Shown here: piece after piece, positions 40,380-53,250 of the stretch
How the letters are laid out: each line of letters begins with the position of its first letter
How positions within the stretch are numbered: the first letter of the stretch is position 1
Source of the DNA: Cryptomeria japonica
Lineage: Eukaryota > Streptophyta > Pinopsida > Cupressales > Cupressaceae
Reading direction: 5' to 3'
Assembly: GCF_030272615.1 (NCBI RefSeq)
Contig: NC_081414.1
Location: forward strand, 657,336,292-657,400,291
DNA: 64,000 bases
Notes under the pieces: model-generated
What the model saw: the letters and a program-made list of their open reading frames with translations, nothing else
What the model was told of the DNA's origin: nothing
The model's database searches: none
Position numbers and translations under genes: made by a program

Positions 40380-42889
40380 TTAATTATTTATTCTTTTATT
40401 TTATTCTTCTTTATTGATTTATTGGGTGTTTTATATAGTAATTAATATTTTTATTTATTTTCTCTTCTTTTCGAAGGTGGAACTAGAGTGAACCTTAAGC
40501 TTTGCATTGAATCTTTATTTAGTTTTCTACATGTAATATTTCTATTATTATTTTTATTTTTTTTGGAATTTTGCATTATACATTATTTAGGGCTTTTTGA
40601 GAATTTTTCGAAGAGAGTTTTCCATTATTATTTCATTGGATGAATTTTGGAGAAGTTTTGCAGTGTATTGCTATGGATAGTTTTTGGTGAATTTGGAAAA
40701 ATAATTGCTTTTGGGTTTTCAAAGAGATTTTTTTGTACGGTTGTTCATTGTGATTTGCGTATTGGAATATTTCTTGGTTCTTGTAGATTTTTCTTGGTGT
40801 ACCTGGATTGTGGTTGCGTCTTCAATTTCTTATCTTAGTTTTTAGACCGTTCTTCTATATTCCAAGTTGCAGATTTTCTAATACCTTTGAATTTGATATT
40901 AATTTTATATTTGAGAAAGGAAAAGATTGTACTCTCTATGTTTGGATTTTTTTTTTTTGGAACTTGGGGAGAATTTGAAAATTTTCTATAATCAGGAACC
41001 ATGTTTATTATGTATGGGTATTTCTAAAATAATGGTTGAGATTTATTTGTGTATAGACTTTTGGTCTATCAGAATTGTCCCCATGAAAATTTATTTTCTG
41101 ATATTCTGTATTCAATCTATGAGAATAGTGGTTGATTTTGTGGAGAAATTATCTTTGTGTATTTTTTATTAAAATCATGTCCTTTAGTATGAAGTTTGGA
41201 TTTCTTTATGGTTATAATGGTCGGGAATTTCTTTTTGCGGTTGTGATCTTTGTTTTGTAAAATTCTTGTCATGAAATCATTTCTCTTTCTTTGAATTCTC
41301 TTGTTTTGACTTTTAGAGATTAAATGCTTTCCTCCAGATTGATTTTGCGTTTTGTATTTTGTCTAAGATTCTTCCTTGGTCTGAATAATCTCTATTTTTT
41401 CTTTCGAAATTTGTAAATTAACTGATTTTTCTTATGTGCTAAAAGGCTCCATGGATGCGCTAAAAGAATCCATGTATGGGTTAAAAGATGCATCGTATAC
41501 ACTAAACTAAATTTTTTTTATGTTTTTGATCTTTTTGGAATTTTGGGTTTGTTTTCATCAGTCTAAGTTAGACCGAAAACTTGTTTTGGACTTGATATTT
41601 TTGTGATAGTTTTGTAGAATTGATTTATTTCTCTTCTAAATGAAGTTGCAAAGATACTTGATATTGTTTATGATGTGCTCTCTTGAAAATTATATTGAGC
41701 TTGAAAAATCAAATTATTATAATGCTTCAGTTTTATAATATGGGAGTAAATGGATTATGCACTATAGATGGTTATTGATTTGTGTTATATCCCTAGATCA
41801 TAGGATCATAGTAGGGGAAGTGGCTTCCAATGAGTGTTGGGGTCACTGCTAAGAGGGATCCTTGTAAAGATGTTTGGAGGACTGCCAGGAGACCTCATGG
41901 GACTTATTTGTAAATAAGTGATAACCTTAACTAATTTATTTAGGGGTTTGGTAGTTTTCGCATTAATAAGATAATAATATGTGTTGTAGTACCCCACTCA
42001 TGATCTAGAGTACTATTATAGTCTTAGGACGAGATTGGGAAAGCCTTGATGACATGATTGTACTCCCTTGTCTTCATGAGAGATTGAGTTGGTTCCGCAT
42101 GAGTGTCACCTACATAGAGGTTCCACATAAGGATGCTTGGAGGTATAGACTACCAAGAGGTTCACATTAAGGATTCTTAGATTTCTAGTTGTCAGCATGC
42201 GATGACACTTCTCCCTACAGATGTATCCTTGGTCTCAGCCTTGTTTCATGGAAGTCATCGACATTTGCCTTTATCTAGATTTGAGCCTATGTCTTGTATT
42301 ATTTTATTTTCTTTGGAAGTTTGGTGTCAATTTAAGCTTAGTGTGTGTGGGGGGTTGGTACTTTTGGTTCCACATGGTCGAGTGGTTTATGCCTTTGTTC
42401 CATTGGGATATTCTCTCTACGTTGGATGGTTGTGAGTGTGATGGATGTTTCTATTTCTTTAGATCTCGTTCTATATGATTATTCATTTGTAGAAGGAGAT
42501 GCATATTTATGATAGGATACTTGTAAATGATGTAATATATAATCTTGTGGTGACTTATGTAATGTTGTTAGTGAAACATGGATGTAGATTGTATATGGAC
42601 ATTGATCATTTATGGATATTGTGTACTATTCAATAGTGATGTTATGATACCCTAGGGAACATGAAAATGTAAGATGTGGATTATAAAATTGGAAGATTAT
42701 TACATGTATATATGTTTATTCCATTTGTGCAATTAGTTTCATATGTTCATGTTCATGTTGTATTTGTAACTTGAAATAATTAATGTAAAGATGTGGCTCG
42801 ATTTGAGTATTTCTTATCTTTTAAAAAAAATATCCCTATTTTCCTAGATTAAGTGTTAGTTTCTCTAGGGTTTCGTGGTGGATATTACA

Positions 42890-43424
42890 CTAGTGTATGA
42901 TTTTTAAAATAAAACATGTGTTGGCAGGTAGAGTCGACAATCAAATACAATAAATCTTCCATAAACTAAGATATTACCAAATATAATAAATCTTCCATGG
43001 TTCAATAAGAAGATGATGAAATCTTCCATTAACCAAGGTTATCACCAAATATAATAAATATTCATACAACTGAAATAGGCAATACAATCTTGAAAATATT
43101 ATTAGCTTTATTATGCATGTTAGCTAATGCCATTTTTAAGAGTATATAACAACATGAAAGGTCAATCTGAAAAATAATTTATAGCACTATATTCTAATAT
43201 GCCCCATTGATGCCCATGGAAGACTAATTTTATTTAAAACCACATCTTTCAAATTATATGAAGGTTATACATGCATCCCACTATAAATCATTTTTGTTAA
43301 TTGTTGACTGTTACCGAGATTTGGGTTTATTGTAAATCTTTTTTGGTAGTACATGTTTACCATGTAGTGTCTTGGAGCACAATTATGAAGTGCAACATAA
43401 GAATAATAATATTTTATGAGTCAA
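42890..43424 (+). other. Spacer with short tandem repeats
   Basis: From 42940 to 43070 a unit of about 45 bases (accaaatataataaatcttc and variants) recurs three to four times. The rest is AT-rich without a gene. Confidence 0.55.
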
Positions 43425-43735
43425 TGGGCCCTTGGTCTATAGGTGAAGTTGAATATCTCCAAATGAGCCCACCAGGGATCAAGTCTTGTTGAGTGCAATG
43501 CTCTGACATCAATAGGGATGAGGTCAGGATCATACCCTAGGTGAATTTGGTGGAATGGATACCCCTCAGTCCTTGGCTCTTACCCAAAGAGGTTCTAGCC
43601 TATTGTCTTGTGCTCCCATATCAGGTGGAATTTTTTTTTTGTGAAGGCACTCGTTGGGCTAGTGGCTTTGTGCCCTTGCTGGGTTGCCATGCTTGCAGGT
43701 CTGGACCTCCATTAAAAAAAACTAATAATAAACTA
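43425..43735 (+). mobile_element. Possible tRNA-derived SINE
   Basis: Starts with ttggtctataggtgaagttg, which resembles a tRNA A box. About 35 bases later comes cagggatcaagtcttg, which resembles a B box (GGTTCGANTCC). A body and an A-rich stretch follow (attaaaaaaaactaataata, 43711-43730). A possible target duplication, aagaataataat, lies near 43399 and 43785, but it is low-complexity. Confidence 0.4.
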
Positions 43736-46700
43736 TGGACAATAATTTTTTGATTGAAAACTTCTAAGAAAGGCTGAGTGATTGAAGAATAATAATAAAA
43801 TCTAGACAATAATTCCTTCCTGATGCATACATACTTTGAGCTATGTGGATATTGTCTCTTGTATAACTTTAGGTATTATAATATTTCTCGTGTTTAGATA
43901 ATTTTATTAGATTTGTTTATATTTAATATTTTAATATTTGGACATGAATTTAGTGACTTAGTTTCATTGGTTCTTCTTTCTTTATAATGATTTTGTAGAC
44001 CTTATTGAGGTTTACTTTGGGAGAGAAGGATGATGACCATTATTAAATCTCATATATCTTAACACTGCATAATTTTATTTAATTGATATTTATTATTTTT
44101 ATCATAAAATTATAAATTTATGATTTTAAATATAATGATTTTTTTTTTTCATATCTAGTATAGTTAATGGTTAGAAACAAAATGAATATCAAGATTTCTT
44201 ATTTATTATTATTTTGCTTTAAACTATTACAATGTTAAAATAAATATCCTTATAGTAATTTCTAGATTATATTTATGTTCATTTTATGTGTATTTTAATA
44301 TAATTATAAATAAAAAATTAGTGTAATATTGTATTAATTAGTTAGGCTAATTCTATAATTATTTTCCATCTCCAATTACTCATATTGCTACATCTTATTG
44401 TGTCGTATGAATTTTTTTGTTTGTTCTCATGCACTTGAAATTTATGGAGCCTCCATGTCTACACATTTATTCCCCACACATATATTATCATTTACTTATC
44501 TTTTGTTTAATTTCAAGGGCATGAATTTGATTTCTATCTATCAATCTAACCCTTGAATTAAAAAATTTAAATTCAAAGTTGGTTGATTTGTGCCTATTTC
44601 ATTCCTACCTTAAGATGGCTTGACAAGTGTTTTGTATGATTATTGCTATACTAATGTTTGAAGATATTCGTTTGGACATTAATTCATATCCATAAACCAT
44701 TGAATAAACATTCACATGTAAAGAGAGTTTATTAGATAAATACATTAATTGATGTGCTAAAAGGGGCAACACTTACTTTCTAATCACCATCTAGAATATT
44801 TACATTGCATTTTTTGATCTTTAACATCTCCATAAAGCTAGTCTCTCTTTGGAGTCCACCTAGGAGAAGTTGTCCCTAGTGATTTGACAACATACTTAAG
44901 GTATTTTGAATGTTGCTAGTCATTGAAAACAAATAATTGAAGAAATAATATACTAGGTACTAATTGCTCAATCACCAAGATTAGATTCATGAGACACATG
45001 ATAGATCCATACTTTGAAAATGGAACTCAATCCATTGATTTGCCTATGAGATAGTGATAGTTTAGCACAACATCCCAAACAATGAGCACACCTTATTATT
45101 GTCTACTTGTGTGAACACGATTTAGATATTTTCACATCATTAGGTTGTATTCTTCCTCAAAATTCCACAAAATAAATACCCCAAACCCTTTCATTTTCTT
45201 TCCTTTCTTAGAATTTAATTTTAAATTATCCATTTCCATATAATTCAAATTATTCATCTAGGTTAGTTTATGCTTATATTCATGCATTTCATTTGGTTAG
45301 CCTAGATTACTTCTAGCATAGAAAAGATTATTTTCCAGTGTATTTTAGTGAATCTATCTCATCTTATGCCACCCTAGGGCTTTACTATAGGTTTTGTACC
45401 TGCACTATTTTTTGGTTTGATATCTATACGTTATACTTCATTATCACTTTAAATCTTGTGAGGATTTGAGTTATTTTCATTTCTACTTCATTAAAAGGCA
45501 CATTTTATTTTAGGGTTAATTTTTATTGTTGGATATCTCTTTTCATGACCATACCCACCCTTACATACTCCATTAGGGTTTCATTTTTAGATCTAAATTA
45601 CCTAACTCACCAAAGTGTATAAAGATGAGCAACCTATAATGACAACAAATGAGGAAGATGAGACTTGTATAAATATAATTTATGTTTGAGAGTGGATAAG
45701 AGGTCTTTCAATCAAGTAATTTTGACACATCATAATATTATTACATAAAGGGAGGAAAGAGAAGTCTTCCCCACTCAAAATTACTTTCCCTCAAACAAAC
45801 TCAAATTAGGATGCTCCAAAATTCATGATGCTCCTCACATGGCATCGTCATCAAGGTCTTTCCATTAGAATAGACACCCAGTAATCTCTTAGCTCCTCAT
45901 CTTCCCTTTTTTCACATCCATAACTAAGTCCAAAATAAAAGTTAGTTTTCCTTCTTCATCCAATAGAGTGATACACCAAACATTGAAGACATTGTAAACT
46001 CTTCTTTTCTCAAGTAGTTCCAAATTGTATGCTAGTTGACCAATTTATCTCAATGTTTTTTAGGATTTGTAGAAATGAGCTCTAAGATTTCCTACTCTAC
46101 TTATAATAGTGGATGATTGTCTATAGGGATATAGGTACACAAACTCCTTGTTTGGACCACCTTAAATACCCTATGCTAAATTGATATTTCTAATTTTTAT
46201 AATTTGAAACTGAATTAGGTAAATTTATAATCCTATATTTTATTGATGGCTTGGGCTACTTATGATCCTTATCTTCCATCAAAGTGTGCTCATATAAATA
46301 TTAAGATGGGAATGTAATATAATGAGAATAAAATTTATATTTATGCTTCTATTGAAAATAATATATGAATAATTCTTATTATGATAAATTTATAATTATA
46401 TAACTAAAATTACACTCATGACAAAGAAATTTAATAAATTAGCTTGTTAGTTTGGCCAACATTAAAATCCTACACAAAGTTATCTAATATGATTTAAAAT
46501 ATCTTCATCGATTATACATAATGATATGAAATTTTATAAGGTATTAGAGCTAAAATTTCTTCATCTACTTTGTCAATAGGATATCTCCTCTTCGTTTTCT
46601 ACTTGATTATGTAAAAATATTGATTGAAGTCTAATGTTTAATATTAGGTCAAATATATAGTAAAAATCAATGTGATTCAATAAAAAGAGAGAAATGAGAT

Positions 46701-48990
46701 ATTTGATAAGTATAAAACAAATTATACCATGATAAACTCTACCTTCATTTATATACACCCATTATATATTAAGATTCTTCAATGGCTTATACATATCTCA
46801 AATTATATTTGCCATGTTTTACTCTCACTTATCATCTTATTTATTTCATATACATTTAATTCATATATTTCATACTCTTATCTCCCATGTTTTACTTCTC
46901 TATATAGCCTCTAAACGCATTTTCACAATTCCACATGTTCCATAATATATTTTAATAATAATACTTAATTATCTTATTCTCGAGAATTCAACTTTTTATT
47001 TAATTGTCTTTTATATTTCTATATCTTATTTAAGTATACTAGACATTGTATTTAGGGCTATATGACTTGTACATATGAGTCTATAAATGCTCTAAATTAT
47101 ATTTTTGGTACTTGAAAACCTTATATATCTAGCCAACACTACCATTGGCCCATATTTTACATTACTCCTACTAACGTTATCAAGCCCCATAGTAGTTCTC
47201 CCACATTAACTAGTACATACCATATATTGTTTATCCTTTTTTCAACTTTCCACCTTCTAAATTACCTTCATACCTATCTTATCCACCACTATTTGACTAA
47301 TCACAACTACTCTTGGTGATTGTATTCCTACATCTACCATCCTCTCTCACAAAATGTCTATTCATTATTATATCCCTATATCAACTCCCATGGAGACATT
47401 TCATTGTCCTTCCTATTCTATGTCCCTTTCTTAAATTATCATCTCTTTCATTCCACATATTTCTCAAACCTATCCAACCTCTACCTATTCCCATGCACAT
47501 GCTTTTTTATTCTTACTCTTCAATTTCACTTTCCTAGCCTATTACCCCTTTCATCCCTCATACTTATCACACCTATTCATATACACACAATAGTGGATTT
47601 AAGCCTTCTCTTATCAAACATCCATCCTTCAACCTATATGTGCCAATTCATTATGAAAATAATGGAAGTAAGAAACAATAGTAAAGGTTATGAAGAATTC
47701 AATGATGAAACCTTTTTTCTTAATTTATAATGCCAAGAGTGATATTAATTCACATTTAATATCATTTATATGGGAAAAAAATTATATGTTAATTATTTCT
47801 ATGAAATTTTAAGGGTTATATGTTATAGAATGGTGTTTTTACTACCCTTTTTAGGAATCAAAGGACGAATGCCATTTTTCTTGATTTCCTTCCCTTTTGT
47901 GTATTTGAACTCTTTTAAAATCGCCACTTATAACCAATATGAGATAGTTTAAGTAAGTTTCCAATGAGTCAAATTTCTTCAAGTATTTCCTTATTTCCTT
48001 GTGCCATTACCAATATTGTAATAGTTCAAAGAAATCCAAAAGATTCAATGTCTCATGTATTCTATAATAAAATCCTAAGTCTATGCAAGTTGTTATATTT
48101 TTATAGTTGTAGGTTTATCCATCCCAATAAACAATTCATCCATCCTCACCTTTTCCCTTCATCCTTATCAAATCATTGGACTTCCCCTTTTTGGAATGCC
48201 TTATCTGTCATACACAACCTCTAATTTATTTGGTGTTAAGCAATTTTCTATCCTTTTGAATCCTATGGACCTCCTCTATTTTTTAACTCGAGTCAATTTT
48301 TCCTTAATTTGTTTAAAAAAGTTGTAGTTGTAGGATTTCATCTGATTTAGTTCTTGTATCCTGTCATCTCATTCCCCCAATTTTGAAAGTTTTGAAATAT
48401 TTTTTGTCCAAATTTCAAACATCCCTTCACACCATGCCTTCTTCACCAACTCCAACCTCCTAAATTAGAGACCTTTAATTGAGTACTCTTTTAGTGTTGG
48501 AATTTTGATTTTCCCTCTCACCAAGTACTTTTCATAATGTATGTGTGACCCCCAACCTTTGACATTCCAACATTCTCTCACCTTCTTCGGTAATTTTTTT
48601 ATTTAGAATTTCACCATTCCACATTCCTTCAATGGTACAAGTTATCTTTGACCCTTGATGATTAAAACTCTCATAATTTTTACCATCCAAACTTGATTAG
48701 CCCTCAGTACATACCAAAGTCAAAATTGTGACTAAATTTGTTATATTGACCACTAGAAAATTGTTTCTCCAGCTAGAAACAATTATTCTTTAAAATGGTT
48801 TGGATTTCCATGTAGGTTACAACCAATAAAGATAAAATTAAGCCAAAATTCCTCAAATGCTTTGTTCAATCTCTAAAGTAGCTCAATAATATTACATTAT
48901 TTTTCAAGAATCATTATTTTATCAAAAGAATATAAATTTGATGAGAATAACAGATATAAGTAGCATGTATATTGTATTTAATATGAGATT
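43736..48990. other. AT-rich region without recognisable genes
   Basis: More than 5 kb with only short open frames, none showing a domain, a convincing splice structure or a clear repeat boundary. Frames near 47313-47730 overlap in two phases and are low-complexity (Ser, Leu, Tyr, Phe), so I do not treat them as genes. Confidence 0.6.
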
Positions 48991-49185
48991 TAAGATTTTT
49001 AATCTTGATGGTCTTCAATATATCTCTCACCACAATATTTGCTGGAAACCGTAAACCCTAGCGAATTCACTCTACTTTTACTCACCAAATTCAAATTAAA
49101 AAAATTGAAGCAACAGATGGTGGTGCCATTGACACAATGACCATCACCATTATTGTTACTACCTCTTACCTCTTGCGCTTCATTT

Positions 49186-49835
49186 TGTGTACTGTACAAG
49201 AGGTTGGCCCTTTCATTCTTGTCATAAAGATTTTTTTGCAAGTTCCTTTTCTTTCCTTGCATTCTCTTGTTCACTTTGTTTAATGGTATCGGCTTTGGAA
49301 AAATATGGATCCTCAACCTCATTAACTTCTCCATTTTGCGGTTGCCAGTTATAAAGACAAGTCACTGGACATACCAATCGCCCAAGTTATGATTCACTAT
49401 CTTTCTATCATCAAAATCTTTAGGTCTTGATTTAGTTACAATTTGATCTTGTGTAATGAGAATCCCAAACAAAAGTCAACAATTGAACATGTTGCTCCTC
49501 CCCTTGGCTGTTTCTGATGTTAAGCCTCAATTCATCGGGCCATATACCCCAAAAACGTCCACATAATAAGATTAAATGCATCAATAATGAGTAAAAATTA
49601 AAATTAGGGCAATTATTAGGGCACAATTGCTGAAAATAGATGCTCGCCAACAACTGTACAAGATGTTGGTCCTTTCATTCTTGTCATCAAGATTGTTTTA
49701 CAAGTTCCTTTGCATTCCTTGTATTCTCTTATTCACTTTGTTTAATGGTATCCTCTTTGGAAAAGTATGGATCCTCAACCTCCTTAACCTCTCCATGTTG
49801 TGGATGTTCGTTATAAAGACAAGTTGCTTCATACC
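49186..49835. repeat. Spaced direct duplication of about 180 bp
   Basis: 49186-49370 and 49660-49835 share wording such as cctttcattcttgtcat, ttcactttgtttaatggtat and atggatcctcaacctc, with about 10-15% differences by eye. The minus-strand frames (LRIHIFPKPIPLNKVNKR) are not recognised. It lies just left of the gap. Confidence 0.75.
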
Positions 49836-49942
49836 TTCTAGAGGGGTGAACAATTCTCTACGACTGTAAACCCTTCAAGCCCTCAAAATAGCCCTTTGTA
49901 TGTAAGCAGTTTTTCTAGGTCCAAGGCCAACTACAAATTGTA

Positions 49943-50442
49943 NNNNNNNNNNNNNNNNNNNNNNNNNNNNNNNNNNNNNNNNNNNNNNNNNNNNNNNNNN
50001 NNNNNNNNNNNNNNNNNNNNNNNNNNNNNNNNNNNNNNNNNNNNNNNNNNNNNNNNNNNNNNNNNNNNNNNNNNNNNNNNNNNNNNNNNNNNNNNNNNNN
50101 NNNNNNNNNNNNNNNNNNNNNNNNNNNNNNNNNNNNNNNNNNNNNNNNNNNNNNNNNNNNNNNNNNNNNNNNNNNNNNNNNNNNNNNNNNNNNNNNNNNN
50201 NNNNNNNNNNNNNNNNNNNNNNNNNNNNNNNNNNNNNNNNNNNNNNNNNNNNNNNNNNNNNNNNNNNNNNNNNNNNNNNNNNNNNNNNNNNNNNNNNNNN
50301 NNNNNNNNNNNNNNNNNNNNNNNNNNNNNNNNNNNNNNNNNNNNNNNNNNNNNNNNNNNNNNNNNNNNNNNNNNNNNNNNNNNNNNNNNNNNNNNNNNNN
50401 NNNNNNNNNNNNNNNNNNNNNNNNNNNNNNNNNNNNNNNNNN
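49943..50442. other. Assembly gap, 500 N
   Basis: Exactly 500 undetermined bases, suggesting a placeholder length. It interrupts the copia relic within the reverse transcriptase. Open frames running across it are artefacts. Confidence 0.99.
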
Positions 50443-53250
50443 CACACATTTTCTTGAACACACATTTCCATCCCATAGGCTTCCATCCTTCAGACAAGAA
50501 GAGAAAATCATATGTAATATTCTTCTTCAAAGATGCCATCTCTTTGTCCATGGATTTCATCCATGAGTTTGTATCACTCATACCTATAGCCTCTCTCACA
50601 ATCCTAGACTCGTCATTGTTAGAAATACAAGAAAACTAATACTGGAATCGAAAATTGAATGACAAAACCTATTTGGTTGTCACCTAATTCTCATAGACCT
50701 CCTCCAAGATTGAGGTTTAGGTTCTTCATATTATTTTGAACATTTAAAGCTACAAGAGCTCTCTTCATCATCAGATCCATTAGGAGATCATAGTTCTTCT
50801 TTATTAGGGGTTGAAGGAACCTAGACTTCCTCCTTGTTTTACTTAAGCTGTTCTTTAGCTATAGGTCAATAGCAGAAGGTTTCATCTCTCTAAAAATAAC
50901 ACCTCTACTATTGATAACTTGAATTCTCACTAGATCCCAAAGCTTGTGTCTGTTTACACCAACACCATAACTAATAAAGATGCACTTCACTACCTTGTTC
51001 TCTAACTTACACCTCTTTTCACTCAGAACATGAGCATAAGATTCACAACCAAATACTATAAAATATTTCATTGAAGGCTTTTTTCCTGATCACATCTCCA
51101 TAGATGTTTTATCAACAAGTGTTGATGTAGGAGACCTATTTACTAAATAATAGAAAATGGCTATAGCTTTCACTCAAAAAAAATTGAGGCCAACACCACT
51201 AAGCATACTCCTAACCCTCTCTGTCAATGTCCTCTACTTTGACTCCTTAGAAGTACTAGCACATTGTACATTCATGTATCCAACTTATACAAGATGCCAA
51301 TTCAAGCACCCTTAGCAAGAACTATAGCCCCTGTATTCATCTTACATCCACTTGTGAGAAAATAACCTTCACACCCACATCACTAAATTTAGTTATAGAA
51401 AGTAGGTTCCATGACAAACCAAGATATGCAAGACACCATCAATCCCATTCACTCTACCATCAAGTAATATAATATTTACACTTCCACAACCAATAATATT
51501 TAGATGATAATTTAATCACTGAGGTACACCTTCCCAACATCATATTCTTCATAATTCGTGAACCAACCCCAATATGATTTCATGTGGAATTATTTACCTA
51601 ATTCTATCAAACACATCTTATAATGTATGTGTGTCCAAGGTTGCGACAAAGGTTTCACCATCATCCTAAGACAATTTGTTAGAATCAAAATCGAAGGGTT
51701 TCTTTTTCTTCTTCTTTTTCTCCTCCTTGCATTCTTTAGATAAGTGATCTATTTGTAGAAATATCAAAACCTTTCCTTGGACTTTATAGGAAACTTACAT
51801 CTCTCACGAGATTTGGATCTACCTCTTTCATCTTTCTTGTCCTTTATCTTTCCTTTATCTTTCAACCTTCACATCTCAATTGATAGTGTGGATGAAGAAT
51901 CTATAGTCCTCTACTTTGACTCCTTATAAGTACTAGCACATTGTACATTCATGTATCCAACTTATACAAGATGCCAATTCAAACACCCTTAGCAAGAACC
52001 ATAGCCTCTCTATTCATCTTACATCTACTTGTGAGAAAATAACCTACACACCCACATCACTAAATTTAGTTATATAAAGTAGGTTCCATGACAAACCCAA
52101 GATATGCAAGACATAATCAATCCCATTCACTCTACCATCAAGGAATATAATATTTACAACCAATAATGTTTAGATGATAATAATCACTAAGGTACACCTT
52201 CCCAACATCATATTCTCCATAATTCGTGAACCAACCTGAATATAATTTGATGTCAAATGATGCACCTAAATCTATCAACCACACATCTTCTAATACATAT
52301 GTTTCCAAGGTTGGGACAAAGGCTTCACTAGCATCCTAAGACGATTTGATAGAATAAAAATTGAAGGGGTTTATTTTCTTCTTTTTTTTCTCCTCCTTGC
52401 ATTCTTTAGATAAGTGATTTGTAGAAATATCAAAGCTTTTCCTTGGACTTTAAAGGAGACTTACATCTCTCACGAGATTTGGATCTACCTCTTTAATCTT
52501 TCTTGTCCTTTTTCTTTCCTTTATCTTTCAATCTTCCATCAATTATAAGAGCATCCTTAGCTGACTAAGAAGTTTCCTCTACATGTCTTTATATAGTAAT
52601 TATTCTACCACCTCATCCATCTTTACATTGTTGTTGTACTATCAATATCTATAAAAAGTTGGTCACACAAATCTAGAAAACAACACAAGAGAAGAATGCA
52701 ATGATCTGCCTCATCAATCTTGATATTAGCAAGTCTCATCTAAGAAACTATCATTTTGAATGTGCTAAGATGATTGGTAATTGATCCTCCATATTTCATC
52801 TTCGAAGAATGCATTTTATTTTTCAAGAATAACTTTCTTACCTAGGATTTCATTTGATAAACATCTCCAAGCTTCTTCCAAAGATATTTTACACCTTTTT
52901 CTTCATGGACATTTAATAGAACAAATTCTGCTAAATAAAGCATTATGAGGCCCTAATCTTTTTGATCAGTTACATAAAAAATGTATTGGTCCATAGTAAC
53001 TAGTTTTTTTTTTGGAAACTACAACTCATAGATCTGAATCTATTATCATATCCTCAATTTTTAACTTCCATAGTTCAAATTTAGTTTCGTTAGAGTTCTC
53101 CATCCTAATTTTTCTGAATTTTCTTGCCATCATTTCCTGCAACAATATTTTGAAAGTTCTCTACCAAATATCCAACTCAAACATAGATTAGTATTAAAAA
53201 CCTACTACCCAACAGTGGGACCAAAATTGTCTAGGCTCTAATGCCATCTA
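50443..53250 (-). pseudogene. Ty1/copia gag-pol relic
   Basis: Read right to left, it begins with a primer-site-like tggcattagagcct (53246-53233). Gag follows (ENSNETKFELWKLKIEDMII near 53090, HCILLLCC near 52700), then a zinc-knuckle remnant (DHLSKECKEEKKK). Next come a protease/GAG-pre-integrase part (LLLDGRVNGIDGVLHIL; NTGAIVLAKG) and integrase end (AIFYYLVNRSPTSTLVDKTS; YFIVFGCESYAHVLSEKRCK; KCIFISYG). The start of reverse transcriptase follows (WMKSMDKEMASLKKN, EGWKPMGWKCVFKK at about 50560-50450). It is cut by the gap, and no RT continuation is visible beyond it. Numerous stops and frameshifts make it inactive. The domain order gag-protease-integrase-RT identifies copia. Confidence 0.82.
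51226..52560 (-). repeat. 680-bp tandem duplication in the copia relic
   Basis: Phrases recur at a constant offset of 680 bases: gtcctctactttgactcctt at 51227 and 51907, and tcctccttgcattctttaga at 51721 and about 52401. The duplicated block spans the zinc knuckle, protease and GAG-pre-integrase parts. Copies differ by small substitutions and indels. Confidence 0.88.

Larger units (their letters stand above)
39765..42889 (+). mobile_element. LTR related to the LARD family, 5'-truncated
   Basis: It shares ordered phrases with the 58613-62582 LTR, including atttgtaaataagtgataa (41905; 61321) and tttggttccacatgg (42363; 61783). It ends ctctagggtttcgtggtgg then atattaca, the family's 3' terminus (compare TGGCGGGCATTACA). 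The left part, about 0.7-1 kb, is missing where it meets the LINE 5' end. A SINE is inserted at 40101-40379. Small open frames inside (for example 40647-41172) show no domain. Confidence 0.6.

Noticed and set aside
41985-42889. Short LTR starting at TGTAGTACCCC
   Set aside because: Similarity to the 58.6-62.6 kb LTR continues left of this point and the flanks do not form a target duplication, so it is internal to a longer LTR.
47313-47730. Two overlapping plus-strand frames
   Set aside because: They have low-complexity Ser/Leu/Tyr/Phe composition, overlap in two phases and show no domain.
49875-50639. Long open frames of about 200-250 codons
   Set aside because: They run through the 500-N gap and are artefacts; only the copia residues at 50443-50600 on the minus strand are real.
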